Below, piece after piece: positions 1 through 10,647 of a stretch of DNA of 39,833 nucleotides. Both the position numbers and the translations under genes were made by a program. Origin of the DNA: Didymodactylos carnosus (taxonomy: Eukaryota; Rotifera; Eurotatoria; Philodinida; Philodinidae); the NCBI GenBank assembly GCA_905250885.1, contig CAJNOQ010000864.1, positions 1 to 39,833 on the forward strand, written 5' to 3'. How positions within the stretch are numbered: position 1 is the stretch's first letter; each line of letters opens with the position of its first letter. The notes below the pieces were generated by a model. It worked only from the letters and a program-made list of their open reading frames with translations. It made no database searches and was not told where the DNA came from.

Positions 1-720
1 GAAAGTCTACAGTATCAAGCGGCGTTAACTGTCTCAGGAGCTATGAAAGGTACATCGAAAGAGAAGTTATATGAAATATTAGGATGGATTAATGTAAAGA
101 ATCACTTTAAAATATTGCGATTGTTGACTTTCGCAAAAATCATAAAAAGTTTAGCACCTATCTGCTTAACTCCCCATCTACAAATTCGCCAACCGAATGG
201 AAGCTACGATTTACGCAGTAGTCAACGATCCCTTTTTATAGCGGTAAATAGTACAGATAAACACTTTTTTACTGTTGTTCCGCGAGAATGGAATGACTTT
301 ACATTGAATGACACGAATTTATCAACTATGAAAATATCTAAATTACGCGATACTTTAAAAAGTCAGTATATGTTGTCAACGGGTGTTTTTTCTAAAAAGT
401 TAAAGTTCTCTACGTGACGGGAGGAAGTGATCTTCATGAGGATAAAACCAAATTTTTCACCGCTAAATTACTATCTCCACCAGCGTAGTTATACAGTTTC
501 ACCTAAATGTAATTGCGGAAATCATAGGGAGGATATCCAGCATTATTTTTTGCACTGTTCCCTATATAATACTCAACGACAAGATCTTTCACAAAAACTT
601 TCTTTTATGCCTACATTCTCAGTTGACACCTTGTTACTGAATGACTTAAACTTTGATCATGGTACTTTAACATGTTTATTGGATACGGTCCTCTTGTATA
701 TTCAACAAACGAACGGATAA
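1..720 (+). pseudogene. Retrotransposon reverse transcriptase, C-terminal fragment with one in-frame stop
   Basis: Frame 1 is open from base 1 to a TGA at 415-417, then open again in the same frame to TAA at 718-720, so one nonsense codon is the only break in about 240 codons. The first part has QAALTVSGAMKGTS, a leucine-rich KILRLLTFAKIIKSLAPICL stretch and a VVPREWNDF block. The second part has LNYYLHQRSYT and the knuckle CNCG-x5-DIQHYFLHC. These are the post-RT motifs of animal LINE ORF2 proteins. The catalytic FADD-type motif is off the left edge. A single stop in otherwise intact sequence suggests a fairly recent or 5'-truncated copy. Family assignment from motifs only. Confidence 0.8.
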
Positions 721-970
721 CTGCAGACATAGTAATTTTCAATATCCAATTTTTATGATATTCATCCTTTCTCTGTCGTCTGACCTGTCTTCTTAGTTTT
801 TTTATATTGCTACTCTTTTATTAATCTTATCCATAATTCTAATAATTCTAATTTTGTTAATCTAATCCATAACCTTTCTGTGAGCATCTGCGGACAACAT
901 CTTTATTATTGTTAGGTCCATAATGGCCTCTGACCCCTTACCTTTTTTATCAGAATCAATAAAGATATAC
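1..970 (+). mobile_element. 3' end of a non-LTR (LINE-type) retrotransposon
   Basis: The left edge holds the last part of a LINE: the C-terminal end of its reverse-transcriptase ORF (to 720), then an AT-rich 3' untranslated stretch that reaches a polyadenylation-like AATAAA at about 959-964. The protein shows the layout usual behind the RT domain in CR1/L2/Jockey-like elements: a QAALTVSGAMKGTS block, a 'V-P-R-E-W-N' block, and a CxC...HxxxxC knuckle. The 5' part lies outside the window, so element length, target-site duplication and family cannot be fixed. I see no long poly(A) tail; the end near 970 is a guess. Confidence 0.75.
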
Positions 971-2411
971 AACAACTGTCCACTGTGGAAAATATGTTTA
1001 CGTGTATAAATGAAATAAGTAAAGTTTAATATTTATCTCATTATGTGTTGAGTTTTTTTCACTAAAATAAATATTGTTACTATTATTTAAGTCAGAATAA
1101 TAGATAATATATAAATATGAGTATTATTTAACAGTACTGACATACGAATGAAATCAATATGGTACCCATGCTCATTAAATAAGTAGATTTGAGTTTATAT
1201 TATACAAAATTCTACCTTACAGCAGTTTTTGCGATATTTATCAATGTATGTCAGTTTTAAAAATAATTGATATTTCTAAAACGAAAGTAAATTAATATTT
1301 AAATTTTCTATTATACTTTTGTATAATCAATTTTTTTCATTCAATAATATTTAATTTATTGTTCATATTATTCACGTGTATATTCTTTCCTAACATAGTC
1401 CAACCATTTTAAATTATGCATTCTTGGAGGAGATCAATTAACACTTCAATGCATTCTAACGTGGATGTATGATATGCAAGATTATTCTTTTTATCATTCT
1501 TCAAAGTAAGCTAATTTCTTAAAAACTACAATATTGTACAATAACGACTTATGACTATCTTTACTAATATCTCCGGTAGAAAATGATAAAATTGGTGATA
1601 ACATTTTTTGTTCTCGATAGAAATAATGTTTTACAAAGTTCATCTCTTTTATTAGGTTAAATGTGCTTTATATTGACCGTCTTGGTACTCTTTATTCCCT
1701 ATTGAATTGATCTAAATAGTCTCTTCAGCTTTGAGTTAAGAATTAACATTGCCATCACAGTTGCATTACTCTTTCTTTTTTCCACTTTTACAATTTAAGA
1801 ATTTGCTTAAATAATTCGTTTTAACCTCTTATTTTGTAAATTTACAATTGTAATTCTTCAAGAGCATATCATCTAAAATTGGTGTCAGGTGTGAAATGAT
1901 TAGATACAGATTGTTCTCATTGAAGATGGTCACCATTTGCTTTCTTACGTTAGCAAGAAAATAACTAACGAAACGAATTCTTAAATTTTCAATCTTCATT
2001 TATCATCATCTGTTTTGAACTAATCAATGGCTCAAACGTTCGTTAAACCTGTTAAGTCTAACAGTATAAGTCTTGTGTTTTATTCTCGATAAAATATAAA
2101 GTTACATTTTAACCAAAAAGATCAATTTTATATCCCAAACATAATGAAAAAAAGAGAATTACACAATACACAGTCACATAATCTAAATACTTAAGAATAA
2201 TAATAACAAAAAATATCAAAACAAAAAATTGAAAAAAACACAGAAGTAGTTGATTTAAACGATTGCGTTTAGATGTAAAACGACACATATAAAGAGTACA
2301 GGTTATCTGTAATTAAAGCAAGGAAAAAAAAAAGCTGATTTCTTTATCTAGTCACCGGTCACCTGAAAATTAGATCATAGTATAGAAAGTAAGATGTAGG
2401 AAATATCTATT
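971..2411. other. Intergenic, AT-rich, nothing recognised
   Basis: This lies between the retrotransposon end and the stop codon of the zinc-finger gene. It is AT-rich with many stops in every frame. The right end presumably holds the 3' untranslated region of the minus-strand zinc-finger gene. No RNA gene, repeat array or coding signal was found by eye. Confidence 0.6.
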
Positions 2412-5400
2412 TTATTCTTCTTCATTTTCTTCTTTAATAATCAATAATGTACCATCATTATTATTAACTAAAGCTGACGATTGTTCCGGTTCATCAAAAC
2501 GTTCTACTTTTAAGATTACTTCTTCATTGTCACTAGAATCATCTTCATCGGTTATCTTTTCACTAGATTTCAATGACGATGATGATGATGATGACATGTT
2601 GGGAGGCGTTTTTAGTGTAGCAGCTAAAACAGCCGCAGCTTGCATTGCCTGAATAAATTGTTGTTTTTGTTGAACATTACTATTTGGTGTTGTAGATTCT
2701 TGTTGTGAATATAAAGGTGATAGCCAGGCTTGTGTTGCCAAGTAATAGGACCAAGCTAATAGAAAACGATAATCAACTTGACCATTTGTGAGGTTAGATG
2801 AAGAATTCAAAAATGATAGTGGATTTTCAATAGCTGATGTTGGTAGAGGAGAAGAATTTGCAGTGGTTGATAATGGCACTAAACTAACATTTGATTTTGC
2901 ATCATCCGCAGATGAGACAGATTTAGATGGAGATTGATCAGTTTTTGATTTTTCTCTATGTGGCAAACGAACACGACGGGTATCAATTAATTTGAATTGA
3001 TCTATAGAGGAAAAAAAATAATTAAAATGATCTAGATATGAAATGAACTTAAGAGAAATGTTAGATTTCTTACTTTTTTCATCTTCTTTTCTTGCACGAT
3101 TAACATAATATTGGGTAACATCAGCTTTATTTTGGATAAAATTTCTTGGCATACCAGCGTGCTTATATTTAATATGATATGTAGCCGCATATCTTGTATA
3201 AATTTCTTCACCACAATAACCACATCTGTAAGCAGAAAAAATGAAATCATTGTTTTGAATGAAAAACCACATCCTATTTTGATATGATGTGGAAAATAGA
3301 GACAGGATAATATACATTCTTATATAGATTGAAACTACTTCTTCCATTAAGTCACCTTTAAAAAGCCTAATCGTATTCTCAAGTATTCTCTTCTGTTTAA
3401 CATTCATCTTTCAGAAAATAAGTCGTTTAGTCTATTATCAGACACTGTCGGTCATTTCTTTACTTTTTAAATTGCTTTTATTCAAATTGACGCGCTCTAG
3501 TTTTGTCCTATAGTATTAGTATCTGAGATTGTTTATTAAATATGAGACAACGAGTTGAACTCATGCGTATGTGTATATAAAACTTTCTATAAAAATGAAA
3601 ACACGTGCATACACACACATACACAACACACAATATCTCCTTTTCTATTCTTTTCTTTTCTTCTTTGTAAACTGTATAATTTTAAACGTGCTCAAATAGA
3701 AAATTGATCGTTATTTCATTTCAGAAAAATTGTATTATTCTTTCTTCTGACGATATGTGATTTCCGCAACAAAAAAAAAAATGGTACCAATGCCGGCAAA
3801 GTTCAAAAAATGAAAAGAGCGAAAGATAGACAAAACTCATAACACAAACATATTTTTCAGTTAATTTATTTTGAAATATAGCGGATATTTCTATTTATTT
3901 AAACATTTATATATATATATAGAGAGAGAGAGAGATGAAGAAACGAAACTGAGAACGATGAGCATGTATGTCTTTAATCAACAATTGACAAAATGCTTTT
4001 GATTTTGAAAAAAAATTAACCGACTATTGACAGTTCATATCACGAATATTTTATTATGAAAAGTAGCAAAAGAATTATAGTCTTTTCCTCAAAAATTTTA
4101 GTTGAACAAAGTAGATACTTACCGGATGAGGACTCAAGCGCAATGAACCAATGTGACTCCCTAATTACTTTGCAGTTTCATCAGTTCTACTCCGAAGAAA
4201 CAAGAATTCTACACTCGATTGCCAGATATTGGTTAGAGTAAAATTTACCTGTATGGTTTCTCATTTGTATGAACATAAACATGATCTTCCATTGATGGTC
4301 GATGGTTTGTTGTGTATGAACATAGTTTACATGCATACTGTTTATCTGGCTCATATAAACTACCAAAATACTGTTTTGGTCTATTGAATACTGTTATATA
4401 TTCATTGTCTAAATGAACAAATAAAGAAAATATGCGAGTATATTAGTAGGCTTTTATTTAAAAGTTAAACAAGTGCGACACACTCCTTCAGTAAACACAT
4501 ACTATTCAAACGAAAAATAGTTTATTTCACCCGATCAGACTGCTAACTATATTTTTAAATGATCATCAAACCAAATAAATTTGAACCTTGTCACATTTTG
4601 ACTTTGACTTATTCAAAAATCGAAGAGTTAGTATAAAAACTGATAGACACGCTATGATTAGTAACATTTACACACTTCGAACCACTGTGCAAGGTTTGAT
4701 TTTGAACAAACACACTTAAAATCGTGAACTGGAGAGTTTTAATACAAACTATCCAATTTACCGTATGCTATTGTTAATTAGAGTAGAAAATGCGAGTTGC
4801 TCACCACTTTCCCGTTCCTATCAAAACGAATAGAAATTCATTTTATGTATTATTGGTACATAATAAAGATATTTAGGAGAGTTACGTGCTGTTTTCTTTT
4901 CAACTGAAGGTCAATGGAGCCTATAGTTAAATAGATGTTAAACCAATCCTACCTTCATTATCAACTTTCGCGTCGTCATATTTTTTCGTACTATGATGAA
5001 TTGTGTTACACGTTTCAACTTGAATCTTCAGTTTTAATGTTTGCTGTTGTTCTGTTTGATCATCACTTGTTAATAAACCGTCGGTATCATGTCCATTATT
5101 ATCAAAATCTTCATCAATAAGTGGCTCAACATTTTCTGTTTCATCACTAAAATCATCTGATAATGGTGAACTTGGATCAGCAATATTTTTCAATGATATG
5201 GCCACACCATTAATAGGTACTTCATCATAACTATTTGAACGTAATTTTTTCATTTTTGGTTCTTCGACAATAATTGTCGACGATGACGATGACAATGAAA
5301 AGTTTTTATTATTTATTTTATTTTTTTTCAATGTAAGAGTCGGCATTGGTGTTGGCGATGTGGAAGATGATTTGTTGTTATTGTCATTATTTAAATCACG

Positions 5401-5904
5401 ATAAAAATCTGTTTCTCGTACACGATTTTCTATGATTTTAACTTCCATATTTGGATGACAAAGTTCAATATGTACCATGATGGTAGATTTTGTCGTTGAT
5501 TTATGACCACAATAGGCACATGAATATGGTGTCAAGTCGGTATGACGATAAATATGATTTTGCATTAATGATGTTGATGGTGCTTTATAATCACAGTATT
5601 TACATTGAAATCTTAATGGACGTTTTGTTGTTGTACGTGCGAGTGTTGTTGATGACAATAGTGATGTATCTTCAATGATAGGACGTTTTGTGGCTTTTGA
5701 TGTACGATACGTGGTGACACTTGTTTTAGGTGATAGAGAAGCTGAAGATGAGGATGACGTTGATGTAGTGGATGATGGTGGCGAGAGTAACTGCGATAAT
5801 TGTTGTGAATACAGACTTGTTGATTTTCGCTGTTGTTTGGGTTTCGCCTTTTTTACACTCAAATCTAAGACTTCACCATTGTCTATTGGATCTTTTGTAA
5901 CCAT
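2412..5904 (-). CDS. C2H2 zinc-finger protein, likely transcriptional regulator (4 exons, 617 aa)
   Basis: Exons 5904-4953, 4408-4249, 3225-3074 and 3001-2412 join with matching phases at GT-AG borders. There are four C2H2 fingers: C101/C104/H117/H121, C129/C132/H145/H150, C344/C347/H360/H364 and C372/C375/H388/H393. Fingers 3 and 4 are joined by a TNEKPY linker, and finger 4 is split by intron 2 at an Arg codon. The N-terminus has VLDLSVKK, close to the PxDLS motif that binds the CtBP corepressor. The acidic C-terminus has LKVE and IKEE, both fitting the SUMO site psi-K-x-E. The rest is Ser/Asn-rich and probably disordered. Nuclear DNA binding and repression are inferred; I cannot name an orthologue. 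ATG 5904 is the first in the main exon, but an acceptor at 5911-5912 implies an upstream exon (see 9063 and 10630). Confidence 0.82.
3909..3935. repeat. (AT)n/(AG)n microsatellite
   Basis: About six AT units run directly into about seven AG units, within intron 2 of the zinc-finger gene. A simple repeat with no evident function. Confidence 0.9.
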
Positions 5905-5910
5905 TTTTAG

Positions 5911-8900
5911 CTAGAGTTGTAATAAAAAAATATATATAAAAATTACATTGTTTCATACACTTTTAAGATATTTTAAATATTTAACAGATTATTTTTAAAA
6001 GAGCAATACAAATTATTATGTTTACAAAGGTAATTGGTAGATAGACTCAACTCATTGAAAAATGAAAATACAACAACTTCAAATTATTTTTTGTTCAATA
6101 TCAATTTAATGTAACTAATTTTTGATAGTTATACTACTATGATAGGTGAATAAACTATAAATATAACAAAATATAGTGTTAGATTTTGAAAAAATATGGA
6201 CTAGATGACAGAAAGAGCGTACACACAAGAAATATGTATAATTTTTGTAGATGTGTAATCTGATGGAGTTATAACAAGAGCGGGAGAGAAAGAGAGAGCT
6301 ATAAAAATTACATTTATGACTGCTGTGGCTCATTCTTTTCTTCTTTTTCTTGTCGAATTTCTTTTTTTTTGTTTACTTAGTTTAGCAAACAAGACGCCTT
6401 TTTTGTTTCTTAAAAAACTGTTTTATTTTCTTCTATTATGTGTACTTATGCATATAGAGAGGCTATTACATTCTAGTGCCAAAAACTTGCTAGACATTTT
6501 CAGAGAGAGTTGAACATTAATTCTCAAACTTTACAACTAGACAGATCTCCAAGGTCACTTCTAACTGTTTATAACATTATTATCGGACTAGATCCTCATT
6601 TTTTTCAGGTACCTTTTTTTGTACTATTTTCTTATTTATATCGAATCATCCTATTCAAATTAAAGAATTCATGATGGTACTAACTTCTCCTTATCAGTAC
6701 TATTGACGGGACGAGTGACAAACTTAATTTTCGCTTTTATAAAACCCAAAAGAGTCAAGAAAAAGTTCAATGTGATTGCTCAATTAAACATACCGTACTT
6801 CAAAGTGATCAATCTGGATAAAATCGAAGAATTTAATTATAAAAGTAGACTGTTTAACAAACTTAATCAATCACCACATATTTATATATCTACTCTTCTC
6901 TTTTATACTGTCGTTTCTTCTCTCTTTCTCTCTATTACTCTATGGTCTCTCAATTTGTTAAACTGATTTTATTTTTTTTTTCAAAAATTTCTTATTCGAA
7001 TGAACTCACTCAATTTCTTTTCTTCTCTTTCTCTCTGTCAATGTTTGTATAACGTGTTTACTAATAAAATGGAACAAGATAAGCAAATATTGAACAATTA
7101 CTGTAGAGGATAAAGAGAAGTGAAATTTGAAATAAAAAAATAAAAACTAAAGAGTGTTTGAAACGATCTTTGAATATGAGAGATAATAGAACTATTATAT
7201 ACTTTCTCTCTTCTTTTTTTTTCTTCTAAACTATTGATCATAATACAAACTGAGTTATAAATTTAGACTATGAACGTGCTCATTCAGATTTAAAGAGTTG
7301 ATTAAATATGTTCATAAAACACTGCTATCTGTAATGCGTATACTTCCGTCTGTTTAAGAAAAAGAAGAAGAAAAAAAAGAATCTATTTCATCGGTAGAGA
7401 ATTATTAGAAGTGGTATACCGACAGTACTAATAATTCTCTACTAATTTCATATACGGATGCATTTTTAATGATAATGAAGAAGTAATCTACATTCAACAT
7501 GTTAAAGAAAATCATATTCGAATATTTTAAAGTACAAATATATCTAAACATAATAGTTGATTATTGTCAATACAATTTTTCACTTCATTTTCTCAAAATA
7601 TGAATTTGTTTGCTCATTTAGATGATGATGATAATGATAATGATATCTAATCATAAAGGAAGATATGATAGTAATACAAACAATTGTGTCATGTATGTGC
7701 AATATATGAGTAGAGAATGATAAATAAAATATTTCTTATTGAGTGTAAAATGAAGTTCGTACACTTCTTCTAATTTGATTCAATTAATATTTTGCTTAAT
7801 TAAGTTAATCCACATTATAATTGACTAATATTTTTTATTAGACGAATTTATTTTAGAAATAGTTCCAGGTATGTATATGTATTTATGTTAAACAAAAAAC
7901 TCAAGTGAGAACAGACTTCATACGAATAATATTGAATTTTTTTATATTATATTAAGTAAACAAATATATAGTTTTTTTGTTTATTGAAGAAAGAATTATA
8001 ATTACATGACCGCTTACGGCAAGGAATTAGAGCTATTAACAAATGTTTGTTGGCAGGTAAAAAATAAAAATAGAAAGCAAAAGATATATATTCATTTACA
8101 TTTTTTTTTTCTACTTTCTTTTTCCAAAAAATAAATTATACAATCTTTTGACAATAGAAATAAAATTCTATGTCTTATTAAATAAAATATTTAACAACTT
8201 TGATAAATTTCAACACGAACAATATAAACAAATCATAAACTGATAATTATCAATTAGTTAAGAATCTTTATACAATTATACAAGACATATCAATAAAAAG
8301 ACAGATGACCGTTGCTGCTATATCGTAAAAAACGTCGAATTTAACATGTACTTTTCTTACCTAGGATTTTTATTTTTCTAAAAAAACTTTTCTACTTATA
8401 TCCCAGTAAGGAAACCAGAAAGATAAATATATGATACTGGTTGTAATTTTTAAACTCTATAGAACCTATCATACCACTTTTGCCTTGTATTTTTCTTTCT
8501 TCTTTTCTGTTGCTGGACGACAGAATTTCTACTTCTTTTTTCATAAATCATGATAAGAGAATATTAGAAAATCGGTGAAATTACACCATACCATCAGGTT
8601 ATGTTTACTTTTAGTCTCTCTGTTTAGCAAATAACGACAAATAAGCTTTGAAAAAGAGGAAAACAGCTCACTTTATATATCTGATTGAGTGAATGAACCA
8701 AATAAAAACTGAATGTAATTAATTGTAACTAACCTAGGAGATGTAAAATTTATAATATAGTAGAGCATGGCTAAATAATAGAAGTAGAATATTCGAATTG
8801 TGACATTTTTAAGAATGAACCAATTCACGCATCACTACATACTGTGCAACAATAAATAGAGTAACAACACTGCTATCTTTTTCAACCGATTATTAGAGTC

Positions 8901-9062
8901 AATTCTTTTTCTCGGATATTCAATCAAATCAAACATTTACTAAGTTATAGCAGTATGTCTAATTCTTCGAAATGTTAGAACTAAGACAAAAATATAGTTT
9001 GTTATATCTGAACAGCGTCTGTAACTGTTAGTCGTAACGAAACCATAGACACTATATCTTAC
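5911..9062. other. Long AT-rich stretch, probably first intron or upstream region of the zinc-finger gene
   Basis: About 3.1 kb with no convincing exon. The first bases next to 5910 read as a polypyrimidine tract and CTCTAG acceptor on the minus strand, so at least part is intron. The apparent 87-codon frame at 6703-6966 (+) has simple-sequence composition and no homology I recognise. A hairpin at 7394-7442 is listed separately. Confidence 0.5.
7394..7442. repeat. Perfect 15-bp inverted repeat, 19-nt loop
   Basis: GTAGAGAATTATTAG at 7394-7408 is matched exactly by its reverse complement at 7428-7442. It sits in non-coding DNA upstream of the zinc-finger gene. It could be a small fold-back remnant or a structured RNA element; it is short for a microRNA precursor. 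Confidence 0.75.
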
Positions 9063-9086
9063 CTCTTGCTTATTATTGTTTTCCAT
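9063..9086 (-). CDS. Possible alternative first coding exon of the zinc-finger gene (MENNNKQE)
   Basis: On the minus strand an ATG at 9086 opens eight codons (MENNNKQE) that end exactly at a strong donor, GAG|GTAAGA. Spliced to the acceptor CTCTAG before 5910, the frame reads ...KQE-LK-MVTKDP and enters the zinc-finger protein in phase 0 without a stop. The implied intron is about 3.2 kb. Evidence is only a start codon, a consensus donor and correct phase, so chance is possible; transcript data would settle it. Confidence 0.35.
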
Positions 9087-10629
9087 GCCAGAGCTATAAG
9101 AATTATGTGTACATTTTTAATCTTTTTGTTTTGTTTTTTATAAATGAATATATTTTGTAAATGTAACGCATGCGATAAAAAAATTGTTTCCTCTCTATTT
9201 TTTGTCTCTTAATCACTTACTTTTTTTATTTTAAGTTTTTATTTTTTATTTTTATTTTATATTCGTTGTTTGATAAAGCTTTATGTAAATTGTGCACATT
9301 TTGAGTATATTACAACTTTCCGCTGGAAAAAGCAGATGTAAGTTAGAGAGAATGTTTACTCCACATCGTCATTTAAATATTTTGATGTGCTTGTAATCCC
9401 TTTATTTATTCTTCACGATGATCAAATTTCGATTTTGACGATAAAAAAAGAAAGTTAAGGGAAAGAGAGAAGAAGGGGGAAAGACACACACGTCGATTTT
9501 TCAAGTTAAATCCATTGTTTGTTTTTGGCGAAAGAGACAGACTTTTTTTAATGTGTAAAAAAAAGAAATCAAAATTTTTTTTCTTCTCTTTTTTTTTTGC
9601 TGCTATTTAAGGTATATTGCAAATTGCGCTCTTTGTCTTTTCTCTTCCACTAATTCACTTTCACTCCGCCCTCTTTTTCTCTAACAAATTTGTGTATATA
9701 AAATAAAAATCGACTGAAGTATTTGAAAAACGAGCGCATGAGAGAAAAATCGTATAATTGCTTTGTCAGAAAAGTAAAGTTATTTGAGAACTTGTCATCC
9801 GTTTCACTGTGTGTGTATATACTTGATAAAAAATTTCGCTCTGTCTCTATGTATGACTTAATACAATAAATAAAACAAAAAAAAAAAAGCGAGATAATTT
9901 ACAATTTTAAAATAAATTCTGTTTTTTGCATATATATGTGTGTTTACACCAACACACGTTCGATATAAAGAAGAAACCTTAGTAATACCAGAAGATCGAT
10001 GGATAGAAGGAAAAAAGAGGGCAAGAGCGGGTGTTTATTTATTTGACGTAATAGACAAATCAAGTAATTATTATCAAGACCGTCTACATGTACTTGCAGT
10101 TCTATGCTCATGTCGAAAATAAATGGATAAAATTCAATAAACACATTTATTATTTTCTAAAAACTCTTGCACTTGTTCCCGTTCGATTTCTATACTCTTG
10201 TATTTTGTGAACTTAACTGGACTGGATAGTACAATAATTTCTGAATTGACACGAAATTTAACTTCAAGGATAAGCCCACTTAGTTATAAAAAGTCTCAAG
10301 ATTTTTTTTTAGTACGTTTGAATCTAATATAAAAGAAAATATCTTACAATTATTACTGATCTTGTTAGTGGAACTATAGCAAATAAATATTAATTCATAG
10401 AACTAGTCTCTAGCTTTAGATGAGCGTTGCTTACTGATAAATTTCTTCAATTAGACTTTGTTTGTTTACGCATTGGTTTGTGAGTTTATCAACTCTTCAG
10501 TGGGTAGGAAAAATATCTGAATGATACATAGATCAAAAGAGCGTGTGATCATGTGGGATAAAACATTAGCTAATACATTTTATGAAGATAGAGTATATAG
10601 TATTTTAATTTCTCAAAGTAGATACTTAC
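9087..10629. other. AT-rich non-coding stretch
   Basis: Lies between the two candidate first exons. Poly-A/T and polypyrimidine runs dominate. An apparent frame at 9940-10122 (+) has no recognisable domain and I treat it as chance. Nothing else identified. Confidence 0.5.
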
Positions 10630-10647
10630 CCAAGTAAAGTTTGCCAT
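10630..10647 (-). CDS. Possible alternative first coding exon of the zinc-finger gene (MANFTW)
   Basis: On the minus strand ATG at 10647 (context CCGTCATGG, a good start context) opens MANFTW, ending at the donor TTGG|GTAAGT. Splicing to the acceptor at 5911-5912 gives ...FTW-LK-MVTKDP, again phase 0 and without a stop. The implied intron is about 4.7 kb. Together with the candidate at 9063-9086 this suggests two promoters giving different N-termini, but neither is proven. Confidence 0.35.

Noticed and set aside
4113..4160. Possible extra exon in intron 2 of the zinc-finger gene ending at the donor at 4122
   Set aside because: Inclusion with the best acceptor changes phase and would destroy finger 4; kept only as a repeat observation.
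6703..6966. 87-codon plus-strand frame
   Set aside because: Ends in a simple-sequence SLSL-type run from a CTCTTT repeat, and no family similarity; chance ORF.
9940..10122. 60-codon plus-strand frame with a fairly protein-like sequence
   Set aside because: No domain, no splice context, and the opposite strand is equally open.
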